From a bacterium (lineage in GTDB: Bacteria; Patescibacteriota; Minisyncoccia; Moranbacterales; UBA2206), in the NCBI GenBank assembly GCA_021779205.1, contig JAJYBE010000010.1, positions 1-23,861 of the forward strand: DNA of 23,861 nt, read 5' to 3'. This document shows, one piece after another, positions 1-7,456 of the stretch. The notes under the pieces were generated by a model. That model had not been told where the DNA came from and ran no database searches. It worked only from the letters and a program-made list of their open reading frames with translations. The first letter of the stretch is position 1. The number at the start of each line of letters is the position of its first letter. Position numbers and translations under genes: made by a program.

Positions 1-1
1 A

Positions 2-310
2 TTGTATGTAGGAGGTCTATCCTACAGCACAACCCAAGACGGCTTGAAGGATTATTTTTCTCAAGCAGGAGCTGTTCAGACAGCAATTATCATCATTGAT
101 AAAATGTCTGGACGTTCAAAAGGTTTTGGTTTCGTGGAAATGTCTTCTGATGAGGAAGCACAAAAAGCTATTGCTATGTTTGATGGAAAAGAGTTCGAAG
201 GAAGAACTTTGACTGTTAACGAAGCTCGTCCGATGGAGGAACGACCAAGAACTGGTGGTTTTCGAAAATCAGGCGGAGATGGTGGATTTCGTGGTGGAAA
301 AAGATACTAA
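2..310 (+). CDS. RRM-type RNA-binding protein, 5' end outside window
   Basis: This is a small single-stranded-RNA-binding protein of the bacterial RRM (cold-shock Rbp/glycine-rich) type. The frame is open to the left edge, so the first codon seen (TTG, really Leu) is internal and only a few residues should be missing. RNP2 is LYVGGL at residues 1-6 and RNP1 is KGFGFVEM at 40-47, with the aromatic residues that stack on RNA bases. The RRM fold ends near residue 77. A short Gly/Arg-rich tail follows (about 84-102) and would add nonspecific RNA affinity. Total length of about 105 aa is normal for the family. The gene is followed 20 bp later by a strong intrinsic terminator, so it ends its transcript. 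The specific RNA target cannot be told. Confidence 0.93.
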   Translation: MYVGGLSYSTTQDGLKDYFSQAGAVQTAIIIIDKMSGRSKGFGFVEMSSDEEAQKAIAMFDGKEFEGRTLTVNEARPMEERPRTGGFRKSGGDGGFRGGKRY

Positions 311-330
311 GCTATCTTTAGAAATCTTAA

Positions 331-363
331 AAACAGTTCCGAGTAATCGGAGCTGTTTTTTTT
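331..363 (+). terminator. intrinsic terminator after the RRM gene
   Basis: A 12-bp stem pairs 331-342 with 347-358, with one G-T pair and a GTAA tetraloop. It runs directly into an unbroken T tract (356-363). It lies 20 bp past the RRM stop codon and separates that gene from the promoter at 375. Confidence 0.93.
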
Positions 364-374
364 GTAGATTTGAC

Positions 375-403
375 TTGCGAAATATTTCGGCTATTGTTAT
401 AAT
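375..403 (+). promoter_or_regulatory. sigma70-type promoter with extended -10
   Basis: TTGCGA (375-380), a 17-bp spacer, then a perfect TATAAT (398-403) preceded by the extended -10 dinucleotide TG at 395-396. The predicted start near 410 gives a leader of about 30 nt before the lipoprotein ATG at 441. It sits immediately after the terminator, as expected for the start of a new unit. Confidence 0.6.
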
Positions 404-440
404 TTACTAAGTTGAAATTTAATTTTAGCTTTTGAATTTT

Positions 441-818
441 ATGAAAAAAAATAGTTTAAAGATTTTTTTACTGTTTTTTGGAATTTTTATGTTAAGCGGT
501 TGTGTGAATCAAAAAGCGCAAGCGCCAGTTATTGATGATTCGGAAATCATTTTGTTTTATGGTCAAGAATGTCCGCATTGTCAAATTGTGGAAAAATATG
601 TTGCGGATAATAATATAAAAAATAAGGTTATTTTTTCTGAACGAGAAGTTAATCATAATAGCGCCAATGCTGATTTTATGATGAAAAAGCAAGAATCGTG
701 CAGTCAATTCGATAAGAATAATATCGGAGCAGTTCCATTTTTGTGGACAAAAGAAAAATGTTATATAGGGCAAGATGAAATAATGCAATTTTTTAAAGAT
801 AAAATAAATGGTCGCTGA
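441..818 (+). CDS. thioredoxin/glutaredoxin-like lipoprotein with CPHC site
   Basis: This is probably an extracytoplasmic thiol-disulfide protein tethered by lipid. From the ATG at 441 it has 125 residues: a basic start, a hydrophobic stretch (about 7-17) and a lipobox LSGC with Cys21 as the lipidated residue. A beta strand (EIILFYG) leads into CPHC at 44-47, the active-site pattern known from DsbA, and a VP step at 98-99 fits the cis-proline of thioredoxin folds. A TTG at 432 would add three residues, but the ATG gives the more normal signal sequence. There is no visible ribosome binding site. The end overlaps the next gene by 11 bp, and that gene also has a CxxC, so the two may form a redox pair. 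The function is inferred from motif and fold only. Confidence 0.85.
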   Translation: MKKNSLKIFLLFFGIFMLSGCVNQKAQAPVIDDSEIILFYGQECPHCQIVEKYVADNNIKNKVIFSEREVNHNSANADFMMKKQESCSQFDKNNIGAVPFLWTKEKCYIGQDEIMQFFKDKINGR

Positions 819-1329
819 GAAGTTTAAAAAGAAGTTTTTTTTGCTTTTAATTTTGGTGGTTTTTTTGCCTATTTTTTCAGTGCGGGCATTCTGTCCGGTT
901 TGTGTGGTGGCAGTAGGGGCGGGGCTTGAGCTTTCACATTATTTGGGGATTGATGACACGGTAACCGGTCTTTGGATTGGCGCATTACTTGTGGCGCTTT
1001 CCGCATGGACTTTGGAATGGATGAAGGGGAAAAAGATCAGTTTTAAACTAAAAACATTTTTAGTTTATGCCGGCTATTATTTGTTTACAATTATTCCGCT
1101 TTATTTTATTGGCCTTATGGGGCAGGCGCGACATAGTTTTTGGGGCGTGGATAAGTTGCTTTTAGGAATAATTTTTGGTAGTTTCTTTTTTTATTTCGCT
1201 GGAATGTGGCACTTACAATTAAAGAAAAAAAATGATGGCAAGGTTTATGTTCCTTTTCAAAAAGTAATTATTCCAGTCGCGTCGCTTTTAATTTTAAGCT
1301 CGCTTTTTTATTATTTAACATTAAAGTAA
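808..1329 (+). CDS. polytopic membrane protein with N-terminal CPVC motif
   Basis: This 173-aa integral membrane protein has about five hydrophobic segments (roughly residues 9-27, 47-66, 78-101, 113-132 and 150-168). The first could be a cleaved signal sequence, since VRA precedes Phe28. A CPVC motif (29-32) follows directly and should lie at the outer face. These are the only cysteines in the protein, so they could form one disulfide or bind a metal or thiol partner. The ATG at 808 lies inside the end of the CPHC lipoprotein gene, which suggests translational coupling and joint function. It lacks the four-cysteine pattern of DsbB or VKOR, so I do not call it either. The family is unrecognised; the topology is plain. 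Confidence 0.8.
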   Translation: MVAEKFKKKFFLLLILVVFLPIFSVRAFCPVCVVAVGAGLELSHYLGIDDTVTGLWIGALLVALSAWTLEWMKGKKISFKLKTFLVYAGYYLFTIIPLYFIGLMGQARHSFWGVDKLLLGIIFGSFFFYFAGMWHLQLKKKNDGKVYVPFQKVIIPVASLLILSSLFYYLTLK

Positions 1330-1336
1330 TAGACAT

Positions 1337-1954
1337 ATGGAAGAAAATAAAATCAAAAGTCTGAATGAATTTGTGGAAAAAATCGATCAGATGAAAAAGC
1401 AAGATAAGTTAGACCTTTCGTCGGACCAAGATTTGTCGATTGCGATTATGAATCTCGTGAGCATTGAAGAGCATTTCTTTTTCACGGGAGCAAAACTACA
1501 AAAGCCGGAATATTTTGATCTTTTGCAAGAGGCGCGAAAAATGCGCGGAGAACTCTTGCGAGAAATTGTCAAAGATCCGCAAGGAGAAGAATGGTGCATC
1601 TCAAAGCATCTACTTGCGGCTTCAATGCGCCTGATGGAAGTGGGGACAAAACAGCAAGGGATGGGCAGAAAAGAAAAAGCGCAGGCGCTTTTCCAAAAGG
1701 CCTACGATCTCTACTCGCTGTTTTGGGGCATTAATATGAAAGTGATTGATACGAGGGATATTAAAAAAATTGATGAGGATTCTCTAAATCGACATGATGA
1801 TGAGAAAAACAAATCAGCAGGGGCTTCTCCTGTTCAAATGAATAGTTCTTCAATCGCAAGTTCAACAAAAACCGCAGAGATTGCCGAGCGAAGTGGCTTT
1901 ATGGGAAAATTGGGTGAGCTGGTGAGAAAAGCGATTGATTGTTGTATAGAATAA
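1337..1954 (+). CDS. hypothetical helical cytoplasmic protein
   Basis: A 205-aa protein with no signal peptide or membrane segment. Residues 1-135 are dense in charged and helix-forming residues. The stretch after about residue 75 (ISKHLLAASMRLMEVGTK, then KAQALFQKAYDLYSLFWGIN) reads like a pair of helical hairpins of TPR or similar style. A Ser/Asn-rich linker (about 150-182) leads to a short C-terminal helix. The gene starts 7 bp after the membrane protein and so probably belongs to the same transcript. I do not recognise a family and see no catalytic motif. Confidence 0.78.
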   Translation: MEENKIKSLNEFVEKIDQMKKQDKLDLSSDQDLSIAIMNLVSIEEHFFFTGAKLQKPEYFDLLQEARKMRGELLREIVKDPQGEEWCISKHLLAASMRLMEVGTKQQGMGRKEKAQALFQKAYDLYSLFWGINMKVIDTRDIKKIDEDSLNRHDDEKNKSAGASPVQMNSSSIASSTKTAEIAERSGFMGKLGELVRKAIDCCIE

Positions 1955-1980
1955 ACAAAAAAGAGTTTCGGTCGATACTC

Positions 1981-2010
1981 TTGATATTCGAATATTAATT
2001 AATTTAAAAA
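1981..2010 (+). promoter_or_regulatory. weak candidate promoter for lipoprotein gene
   Basis: TTGATA (1981-1986) lies 18 bp from TAAAAA (2005-2010), in a very AT-rich gap before the ATG at 2024. Base composition alone could produce this, so it is a weak call. Confidence 0.28.
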
Positions 2011-2023
2011 TTAAATAATTTAT

Positions 2024-2389
2024 ATGAAAAAAAATTTAGCCGGTTTTATTTTAGGTGCGACAGTTTTGCTTTTAGCCGGTTGTGGTTCTGGCAACGGCAC
2101 AACAACAAATAGCGCTGTAAAAAATGAAACATCCAACGCAAATGTTACGCAAACGCAAAAAACAAATAATTCTTCAGGTACTGAGACAACCAATGTTCCA
2201 GTAGCGATAGATCCTGCCACACTACCAAAGGCTACGGGAAATCCTGATGACGCGGTTAATGCGATTATTGATGGAGCGGATAAGGAAAAGGTACAGGCCA
2301 CAAGCGATAGTACTGATGCTACTTCGGCAGTAGATAGTAGTGCGGACACTAATAATTTAAATAACACATATGATCAAAACAGTTTATAA
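2024..2389 (+). CDS. small Thr/Asn-rich lipoprotein
   Basis: A 121-aa secreted lipoprotein. A short basic N-terminus and hydrophobic core end in the lipobox LAGC, with Cys20 as the predicted lipidation site. The mature part is low in complexity, rich in Thr, Asn, Ser, Asp and Ala, and probably disordered. It contains no cysteine after the lipobox and no recognisable domain. The 3' end overlaps the next secreted protein gene by 20 bp. Both are exported and tightly linked, so they may act together at the cell surface. Lgt, which would lipidate it, is encoded at 4738-5574. There is no Shine-Dalgarno sequence before the ATG. Confidence 0.82.
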   Translation: MKKNLAGFILGATVLLLAGCGSGNGTTTNSAVKNETSNANVTQTQKTNNSSGTETTNVPVAIDPATLPKATGNPDDAVNAIIDGADKEKVQATSDSTDATSAVDSSADTNNLNNTYDQNSL

Positions 2390-3269
2390 AAAAGTTTTTT
2401 CGCTCTTGATTGTTTTTGGCATGTTTTTTTCTATGAGCAGTGTTTTGGCGGACAATGGTAATGGACAGGGTATTTCCAATAAACCCGTTGCGACTGATAA
2501 TACCACCGGAAGTGCAAAAAGTAATGGACAAGGAGTTGTTAATAAAGTCAAATCAAACGGAAATATATGCGAAAGAATTACTGAACGGGCAGGAGCATTT
2601 CAGCAAAAAGCAGGTGATCAAGAGAATCAAATTAAAACTAGAAATACGGCGAGATTAACTAACTGGACAACAAAAGAAAGTGAGCAAGATGCTAAACTAG
2701 CTGGTCTGAGGACGGGTTGGGATGTTAATCAAAAAAATCAATTTTCCGCGCTTGAAGCAAAAGCGCAAACCGATGCTCAAAAGACGGCTATTGCTAATTT
2801 TGAAGCTACAACCAATGCGGCTATTGCGACAAGGCGAGCAGCTGTCGATAGTGCCATTAAAACTTTTAGAGCCGGTATGCAAAATGCAATTATGACAAGA
2901 CAAGGACAAATCGAACAATTAGTTTCGGGATCGGCGACTTCCAGACAAGCTTTATGGAGTAAGGCTGAAACAGATTGCGCAGCAGGCGTAGACGCGAAAG
3001 CCGTAATGGCTAATTTGAAAAGCGGAATGCAATCAATTCGTACTCAGACCCAATTGGACAAACAAAATACAACCAAAATCAATTCGACCGTAGCTACTTT
3101 AGTAGTGACAAGAAAGTCCGCTATTGATAAGGCTTTTTCTGATTTCAAAACAACAATGGAGCAAGCCAGAATCACATTGAAAAAAGCTTTTGGAACAGCA
3201 TCTACAATAAATTCTTCCGCTTCAACTGCTGCGACTACTCCAACTGCGCCAACAACTGTTGGAAATTAA
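2370..3269 (+). CDS. secreted coiled-coil protein, function unknown
   Basis: A 299-aa exported protein. The signal peptide has a hydrophobic core at about 9-26 and a likely signal peptidase I site after VLA (about residue 27). A glycine/asparagine-rich linker follows, then a long, almost wholly helical region (about 67-270) rich in Ala, Gln, Lys and Thr, consistent with an extended coiled coil. The end (about 275-299) is a Ser/Ala/Thr/Pro-rich tail. Only two cysteines remain in the mature form (in NICER and TDCAA), far apart, possibly bridging the ends of a helical bundle. It starts inside the preceding lipoprotein gene, so its translation is probably coupled. A strong terminator follows. No family is recognised. 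Confidence 0.85.
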   Translation: MIKTVYKKVFSLLIVFGMFFSMSSVLADNGNGQGISNKPVATDNTTGSAKSNGQGVVNKVKSNGNICERITERAGAFQQKAGDQENQIKTRNTARLTNWTTKESEQDAKLAGLRTGWDVNQKNQFSALEAKAQTDAQKTAIANFEATTNAAIATRRAAVDSAIKTFRAGMQNAIMTRQGQIEQLVSGSATSRQALWSKAETDCAAGVDAKAVMANLKSGMQSIRTQTQLDKQNTTKINSTVATLVVTRKSAIDKAFSDFKTTMEQARITLKKAFGTASTINSSASTAATTPTAPTTVGN

Positions 3270-3296
3270 GAGAGTTTATTTTTAAGTTGAAAAAAT

Positions 3297-3331
3297 AAAT
3301 CCATTTCGCATATCGGAATGGATTTTATTTT
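3297..3331 (+). terminator. intrinsic terminator
   Basis: A 12-bp stem pairs 3297-3308 with 3314-3325, with one G-T pair and loop CATAT, followed by a T-rich tract (3323-3331). It closes the secreted-protein unit 28 bp after its stop codon. The A-rich 5' flank means it could also work for minus-strand transcripts. Confidence 0.88.
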
Positions 3332-3373
3332 GAAAAAATGATAGAATAAAGATGTAATTTTTTTTTCGAATTT

Positions 3374-4435
3374 ATGAAAAAAATAAAATTGGGTATCATT
3401 TTTGGTGGTCGTTCCAATGAGCATGAGGTTTCTTTGAAATCGGCGAAGCAGGTTATTGATGCTATTGATAAAGATCGCTATATTATTATTCCCATTGCAA
3501 TTACCAAAAAAGGCGCTTGGCTTTTTGAAGATGATGGGATGAGGTATTTGGATTTTAATTTAGTAAAGGCGCAAGAAGAAGGAGGGGTTGAAAAGGATGC
3601 GGATTTTTTATCGGAAAAGAATGATAATGTTTTTGAATTATTAAGAAAAGTAGATTTGATTTTACCGATTTTGCACGGTCCTTATGGCGAAGATGGGCGA
3701 TTGCAGGGAATGTTGGATATGCTTTCTGTGCCGTATGTTTTTTCCGGTGCACTAGCTTCCTCTTTAGCAATGAATAAACAAAAAACAAAAATAATCGCTA
3801 AAAAATATGGATTAAAGGTAGCGAAGGAAATTATTGTTGAAAAAAATAAAAAATATAAATTAGATAGTATTGTCGAAAAAATAAATTTTCCCATTGTAAT
3901 AAAGCCAATCGAATTAGGCTCTTCGGTGGGCATAGACATTGTTAAAAATAAACAAGAGCTGGAAAAAGGGATTGAAAGGGCATTGTATTATGGAGAAAGA
4001 GTTATGCTGGAACAATATATTAAAGGTAGAGAACTGACCGTTGGAATTATGGGAGAAAAAACTCCCAAGGCCTTGCCGGTTATTGAAATTATTCCAAAAC
4101 TTTCTAGTTTTTTTGATTATAAAGCAAAATATCAAGTTGGCGGTTCGCAAGAAATTTGTCCGGCAAATATCCCTGAAGAAATTCAAAAGAAAGTACAAAG
4201 AAATGCGATAAAAATTTTTAAAGCTCTGGGTTGTCGCGATTTGGCGCGGGCGGATTTTATTTGGAAAAAGGATTCAAAAGAGATTTATTTTTTGGAAATA
4301 AACACCATCCCGGGAATGACTGCTACCAGCCTTGCTCCTCAAGCGGCTAAGGCAAGCGGGATGAATTTCTCTCAGTTTTTGGATAAGCTCATAGCGAGCG
4401 CTTTAAAAAGAAAAAATAAAATTTTTTATGCCTAA
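3374..4435 (+). CDS. ddl: D-alanine--D-alanine ligase
   Basis: This enzyme joins two D-alanines using ATP, giving the dipeptide that ends the peptidoglycan stem peptide; it acts in the cytoplasm. The 353-aa length is typical. The N-terminal substrate motif FGGRSNEHEVSL (10-21) contains the D-Ala-binding Glu16. The central HGPYGEDG loop precedes the ATP-grasp domain. IKPIELGSSVGI carries the conserved Ser pair (183-184). DYKAKY at 248-253 provides the active-site tyrosine typical of D-Ala-D-Ala rather than D-Ala-D-Lac ligases. The ARADF and LEINTIPGMT segments give the metal-binding and C-terminal substrate residues. The ATG at 3374 lacks a Shine-Dalgarno sequence; a TAGAAT at 3342-3347 could be its -10. 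It overlaps the next gene by 8 bp and opens an envelope-related operon. Confidence 0.97.
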   Translation: MKKIKLGIIFGGRSNEHEVSLKSAKQVIDAIDKDRYIIIPIAITKKGAWLFEDDGMRYLDFNLVKAQEEGGVEKDADFLSEKNDNVFELLRKVDLILPILHGPYGEDGRLQGMLDMLSVPYVFSGALASSLAMNKQKTKIIAKKYGLKVAKEIIVEKNKKYKLDSIVEKINFPIVIKPIELGSSVGIDIVKNKQELEKGIERALYYGERVMLEQYIKGRELTVGIMGEKTPKALPVIEIIPKLSSFFDYKAKYQVGGSQEICPANIPEEIQKKVQRNAIKIFKALGCRDLARADFIWKKDSKEIYFLEINTIPGMTATSLAPQAAKASGMNFSQFLDKLIASALKRKNKIFYA

Positions 4436-4745
4436 GATTAATATAAAATTAAAAGAAGATCTGGTTGAAGTCAAAAAGGAAGTTGGCAGAAGAACATTTG
4501 ATTATGTGATTACAGCCTTTGGGTTAGTAGCTGGCTTGGCGTGGAATGATGCAATAAAATCTCTTATAGAATATCTTTTTCCGCAAAATCAAAATGGAGT
4601 TAAGGCCAAGCTTGTTTACGCAATTTTCATTACTTTGATTATGGCGATAGCAAGTTATTATTTAGCAAGGTTTTCTTCCGAAGGAAAGAAGCCTAAAAAA
4701 GAAAAAGTTGTCACAAAAAATAATAGGAAACTGAAAAATGAATAA
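4428..4745 (+). CDS. DUF5654-like small membrane protein
   Basis: A 105-aa membrane protein with two hydrophobic segments (about 24-47 and 63-82), a charged amphipathic N-terminus and a Lys-rich C-terminal tail that should stay in the cytoplasm. The stretch ITAFGLVAGLAWNDAIKSLI resembles, from memory, the conserved core of the DUF5654 family common in CPR bacteria and some archaea. No function is known for that family. The gene overlaps ddl by 8 bp and lgt by 8 bp, so it is translated as the middle member of a tightly coupled ddl-lgt operon. A structural or accessory envelope role is only an inference from position. Confidence 0.82.
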   Translation: MPKINIKLKEDLVEVKKEVGRRTFDYVITAFGLVAGLAWNDAIKSLIEYLFPQNQNGVKAKLVYAIFITLIMAIASYYLARFSSEGKKPKKEKVVTKNNRKLKNE

Positions 4746-5574
4746 TTTTTTGGAATTTTATCAGTATTTACCTTATCGAATAAATCCGGAAATTTTTCAT
4801 ATCGGCCAATATTTTTTTGGCTGGTATGCTTTTATGTATTTGGCGGGTTTTTCTACGGTTTATTTGCTTTTACGCAAAAGATTGATTTTGGGAGAGAGTA
4901 AAATATCAGAAGAACAATTGCTGGATATTTTAATTTTTTGTTTTATTGGAGCAATAATTGGTGGCCGCTTAGGCTATGTGTTCTTTTATAACCCGGCTTA
5001 TTATTTAGCTAATCCTCTGGTGATTGTATCTCCATTTGATCTCTCTAGCGGAAAATTAATTGGAATTCGCGGGATGAGTTATCATGGCGGACTGGTCGGG
5101 GCACTTGTTTGTGGACTTGTTTTTGCGAAAAAAAACAAGCTTGATTTTTGGCAAATAACGGATTTCATTTTTCCGGCTATCCCAGCGGGGTATTTTTTTG
5201 GGCGAATCGGAAATTTTTTAAATGGCGAATTGTATGGACGTATAACCGATAAGTGGTGGGGAATGTATTTTCCTGGTGATGTTTTGCAAGTTTTGCGTTA
5301 TCCATCACAGCTGTATGAAGCTTTTTTAGAGGGTTTTTTATTATTTATTTTTTTTTGGAAAATAAGAAACAGCGCGAATTTCAAAGGGAAGATTCTAGCT
5401 TGGTATTTAATGAGTTATTCCACGATGCGTTTTGTCGGAGAATTTTTTCGACAACCTGACGCTCAAATAGGTTTATTGGTTGGTGGCTTAAGTATGGGGC
5501 AAATTCTTAGTTTAGTGATGTTTTTTTGCGGAGTTGTGATATTGTTTTGGCGAAAAAGAAAAGATATAGTATAA
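4738..5574 (+). CDS. lgt: prolipoprotein diacylglyceryl transferase
   Basis: Lgt moves a diacylglyceryl group from phosphatidylglycerol to the lipobox cysteine of prolipoproteins at the inner membrane. At 278 aa with about seven hydrophobic segments, it matches the family. Signature parts are present: GRLGYV after the second segment, the YHGGLVGA loop with His116, the Lgt signature GRIGNFLNGELYGR (155-168) with Arg156, Asn159 and Glu164, and RYPSQLYEA, which carries the later conserved Arg and Tyr. It starts within the last codons of the DUF5654-like gene. At least two lipobox proteins encoded in this window (441-818 and 2024-2389) would be substrates. Confidence 0.97.
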   Translation: MNNFLEFYQYLPYRINPEIFHIGQYFFGWYAFMYLAGFSTVYLLLRKRLILGESKISEEQLLDILIFCFIGAIIGGRLGYVFFYNPAYYLANPLVIVSPFDLSSGKLIGIRGMSYHGGLVGALVCGLVFAKKNKLDFWQITDFIFPAIPAGYFFGRIGNFLNGELYGRITDKWWGMYFPGDVLQVLRYPSQLYEAFLEGFLLFIFFWKIRNSANFKGKILAWYLMSYSTMRFVGEFFRQPDAQIGLLVGGLSMGQILSLVMFFCGVVILFWRKRKDIV

Positions 5575-5575
5575 T
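5547..5575 (+). promoter_or_regulatory. promoter inside the end of lgt
   Basis: TTGGCG (5547-5552), a 17-bp spacer, and a perfect TATAAT (5570-5575) that overlaps the lgt stop codon. The predicted start near 5582 leaves about 30 nt before the ATG at 5612, so the lysozyme-like gene can be transcribed separately from ddl-lgt. Confidence 0.52.
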
Positions 5576-5611
5576 TTATCAAGGTGGTTTTGAAGAATAT
5601 AAAAATAACCG

Positions 5612-6682
5612 ATGCAAAAAATACAAAAACAATCTTCAGTTGATGGTATTTTCAAAGAACAACGCAAGCAAAGGGATTTTGATTATGATTTGGCGCAATT
5701 TGCCTTGAAGAATAAAAACTCTTCCGTTTTATTTTCCCATAAATATGGACAAGTTAAACAGTTCACTACTCGTGATTCGAAATTGTATTTTACGCAAAAA
5801 GAATTAAAAAAAATTCGTTCCGGCGAAAAGGTGGAATTTTTTACGGAAAGAGTCGATTGTGTCGGTTTTCGTTATGACAGAAAAAAAACATATTATGCTA
5901 AAAAGGAAAATTTCTATTATTTTGAATTAAAAGAGCGTTATTCTGATTTCAGACAATATATCGCAGATGCATTTCGTGGCTATACCCATGGAATCGGAAT
6001 AGTGCGAATGTGGAACATTTCTCTTGTAAGCTCGCTTATTTTCGGAATGTTTTTAATGACAATGATTTATCGCTACTTGGGACAAGGAGCGCATGCTCAA
6101 GAAGACGGGGTAGTTTCTTCTTTGCCAAAAACAGCTCAAGTTTTGGGTGCGCAAACAATCAATCAGGAAGCTGTTCAAAGAGAGAGAAATGATTATACGG
6201 CAAAAATTTTGGCTGAGCTATCATCTAAAAAGAATGCTGATTTTGAAAAAACATTAAGAGATATGGTCAGAGGCTATCCTATTGAAGCAATGGTTCCATA
6301 CATTGCCAAACAAGATCGGGTTGTTGCGGCTTTCATTGTTGCTATTGCCAGAAAAGAAAGTTCATGGGGGGAGCATGCTCCGGTTCTGGATGATCAGGAT
6401 TGTTTTAATTATTGGGGTTTTCGCAAGAAAACTGACAGAATGGGAACGGGAGGGCATACTTGTTTTAATAGTCGCAAAGAAGCCGTGGCTGCAGTGGCGA
6501 ACAGGATTAACACATTGGTGTATGATGAAAAAAATGATACACCGGAAAAAATGGTTTCTCCATGGAAATGCGGTTATGATTGTTCTTGGGATAGTAAACA
6601 GGCCGTTCAAAAATGGATAGATGATGTAGACTTTTATTTTAGAAAGATTGACACAAGGGATGAAATGAATCCGGAGAATTAG
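5612..6682 (+). CDS. membrane-anchored lysozyme-like (glucosaminidase/SLT-type) protein
   Basis: A 356-aa, single-pass protein with two sides. Residues 1-130 lack a signal peptide, are basic and beta-rich, and should be cytoplasmic. One hydrophobic segment lies at about 134-156. The rest (157-356) should be outside. From about 235 the sequence AAFIVAIARKESSWGEHAPV, then CFNYWGFR, GHTCFNSRKEAVAAVANRIN and a WKCGYDCSWDS segment follow the pattern of lysozyme-like murein hydrolases, in which Glu249 in KESSW would be the catalytic acid. Cys264/Cys284 and Cys320/Cys324 could form disulfides. I infer peptidoglycan cleavage, in keeping with the ddl and lgt genes just upstream, but cannot tell glucosaminidase from lytic transglycosylase. 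The N-terminal domain is not recognised. Confidence 0.82.
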   Translation: MQKIQKQSSVDGIFKEQRKQRDFDYDLAQFALKNKNSSVLFSHKYGQVKQFTTRDSKLYFTQKELKKIRSGEKVEFFTERVDCVGFRYDRKKTYYAKKENFYYFELKERYSDFRQYIADAFRGYTHGIGIVRMWNISLVSSLIFGMFLMTMIYRYLGQGAHAQEDGVVSSLPKTAQVLGAQTINQEAVQRERNDYTAKILAELSSKKNADFEKTLRDMVRGYPIEAMVPYIAKQDRVVAAFIVAIARKESSWGEHAPVLDDQDCFNYWGFRKKTDRMGTGGHTCFNSRKEAVAAVANRINTLVYDEKNDTPEKMVSPWKCGYDCSWDSKQAVQKWIDDVDFYFRKIDTRDEMNPEN

Positions 6683-6716
6683 AATTATTTTTCTTAAGTT
6701 GCGAATAAACTAGAAT

Positions 6717-7430
6717 ATGAATAAGATGGCAAAAGCTATCGCAACATTTGAATATGAAGAAAAATTATTAGCTTCCGGCTTTGATTTTGTTTTGGGGATT
6801 GATGAAGCCGGACGCGGACCATTGGCCGGACCGGTTGTGGCAAGTGTGGCGACGCTTAAGAATTTTAAAAGTTTGAATTTGGAAGATAAAAGATGGAATT
6901 TTATTCGAGATTCAAAGACTCTTTCGGAAAAACAACGCGAAGTGATGTTTGATTTTATTTATGAGCATTTCTATGTAGGCGTGGGAGTTTGTGATCATAA
7001 AACGATTGATCGAATTAATATTTTGGAAGCAAGTTTTCTGGCGATGAAAAAAGCGATTACTGATTTTCAAAAAAATCAAAAAGAATTGATACAGGATAGA
7101 AGATGTATCGTGTTAGTGGATGGTAATAAAATTATTCCTAGTTTATCTTTGGAGCAACTGGCAATTGTCAGTGGAGATAAATTAGCCAAGTCAATTGCAG
7201 CAGCTTCAATTATTGCTAAGGTGACGAGAGATCGAATGATTTGCAAAGAGGATGAGCTGTACCCGGAATATGGTCTTGCCAAACATAAGGGCTATGGAAC
7301 AAGGGTTCATTTGGAAGCGCTAAAAAAATATGGGCCATGTCCGATTCATCGACTCAGTTTTGAGCCAATAAAAAGCTGGACGAAACAGGCAAAAGAGTGC
7401 TATTATAAGGGTGTGAGATATTCAAATTAA
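6717..7430 (+). CDS. rnhB: ribonuclease HII
   Basis: RNase HII cuts the RNA strand of RNA-DNA hybrids and starts removal of misincorporated ribonucleotides. The family signature GIDEAGRGPLAGPV spans residues 27-40, with catalytic Asp29 and Glu30 and the GRG motif (32-34) that senses the RNA-DNA junction. The other acidic residues fall where expected: Asp135 in LVDGNK and Asp172 in KVTRDRM. The HKGYGTRVHLEAL and CPIHRLSF segments are the usual C-terminal family blocks. Length is 237 aa. ATG codons occur at 6717 and 6726 and neither has a Shine-Dalgarno sequence. If TAGAAT at 6711-6716 is a -10 element, the message would start near 6723 and use the second ATG without a leader. Confidence 0.97.
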   Translation: MNKMAKAIATFEYEEKLLASGFDFVLGIDEAGRGPLAGPVVASVATLKNFKSLNLEDKRWNFIRDSKTLSEKQREVMFDFIYEHFYVGVGVCDHKTIDRINILEASFLAMKKAITDFQKNQKELIQDRRCIVLVDGNKIIPSLSLEQLAIVSGDKLAKSIAAASIIAKVTRDRMICKEDELYPEYGLAKHKGYGTRVHLEALKKYGPCPIHRLSFEPIKSWTKQAKECYYKGVRYSN

Positions 7431-7448
7431 ATCTTAACCCAATATAAT
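7421..7448 (+). promoter_or_regulatory. candidate promoter giving a leaderless transcript
   Basis: TTCAAA (7421-7426), a 16-bp spacer, then a perfect TATAAT (7443-7448). Transcription should begin near 7455, only about 2 nt before the ATG at 7457, which would make a leaderless message. The -35 is weak; the -10 and its position carry the call. Confidence 0.42.
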
Positions 7449-7456
7449 GGAATTAT

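Noticed and set aside
1961..1982. Hairpin AAGAGT/ACTCTT after the 205-aa unknown
   Set aside because: The stem is only 6 bp with a 10-nt loop and no T tract, so I do not call it a terminator.
2020..2367. A hydrophobic 115-codon minus-strand frame opposite the small lipoprotein
   Set aside because: The lipobox and signal peptide on the + strand are convincing, and antisense reading of Thr/Ala/Asn-rich codons gives hydrophobic strings by chance.
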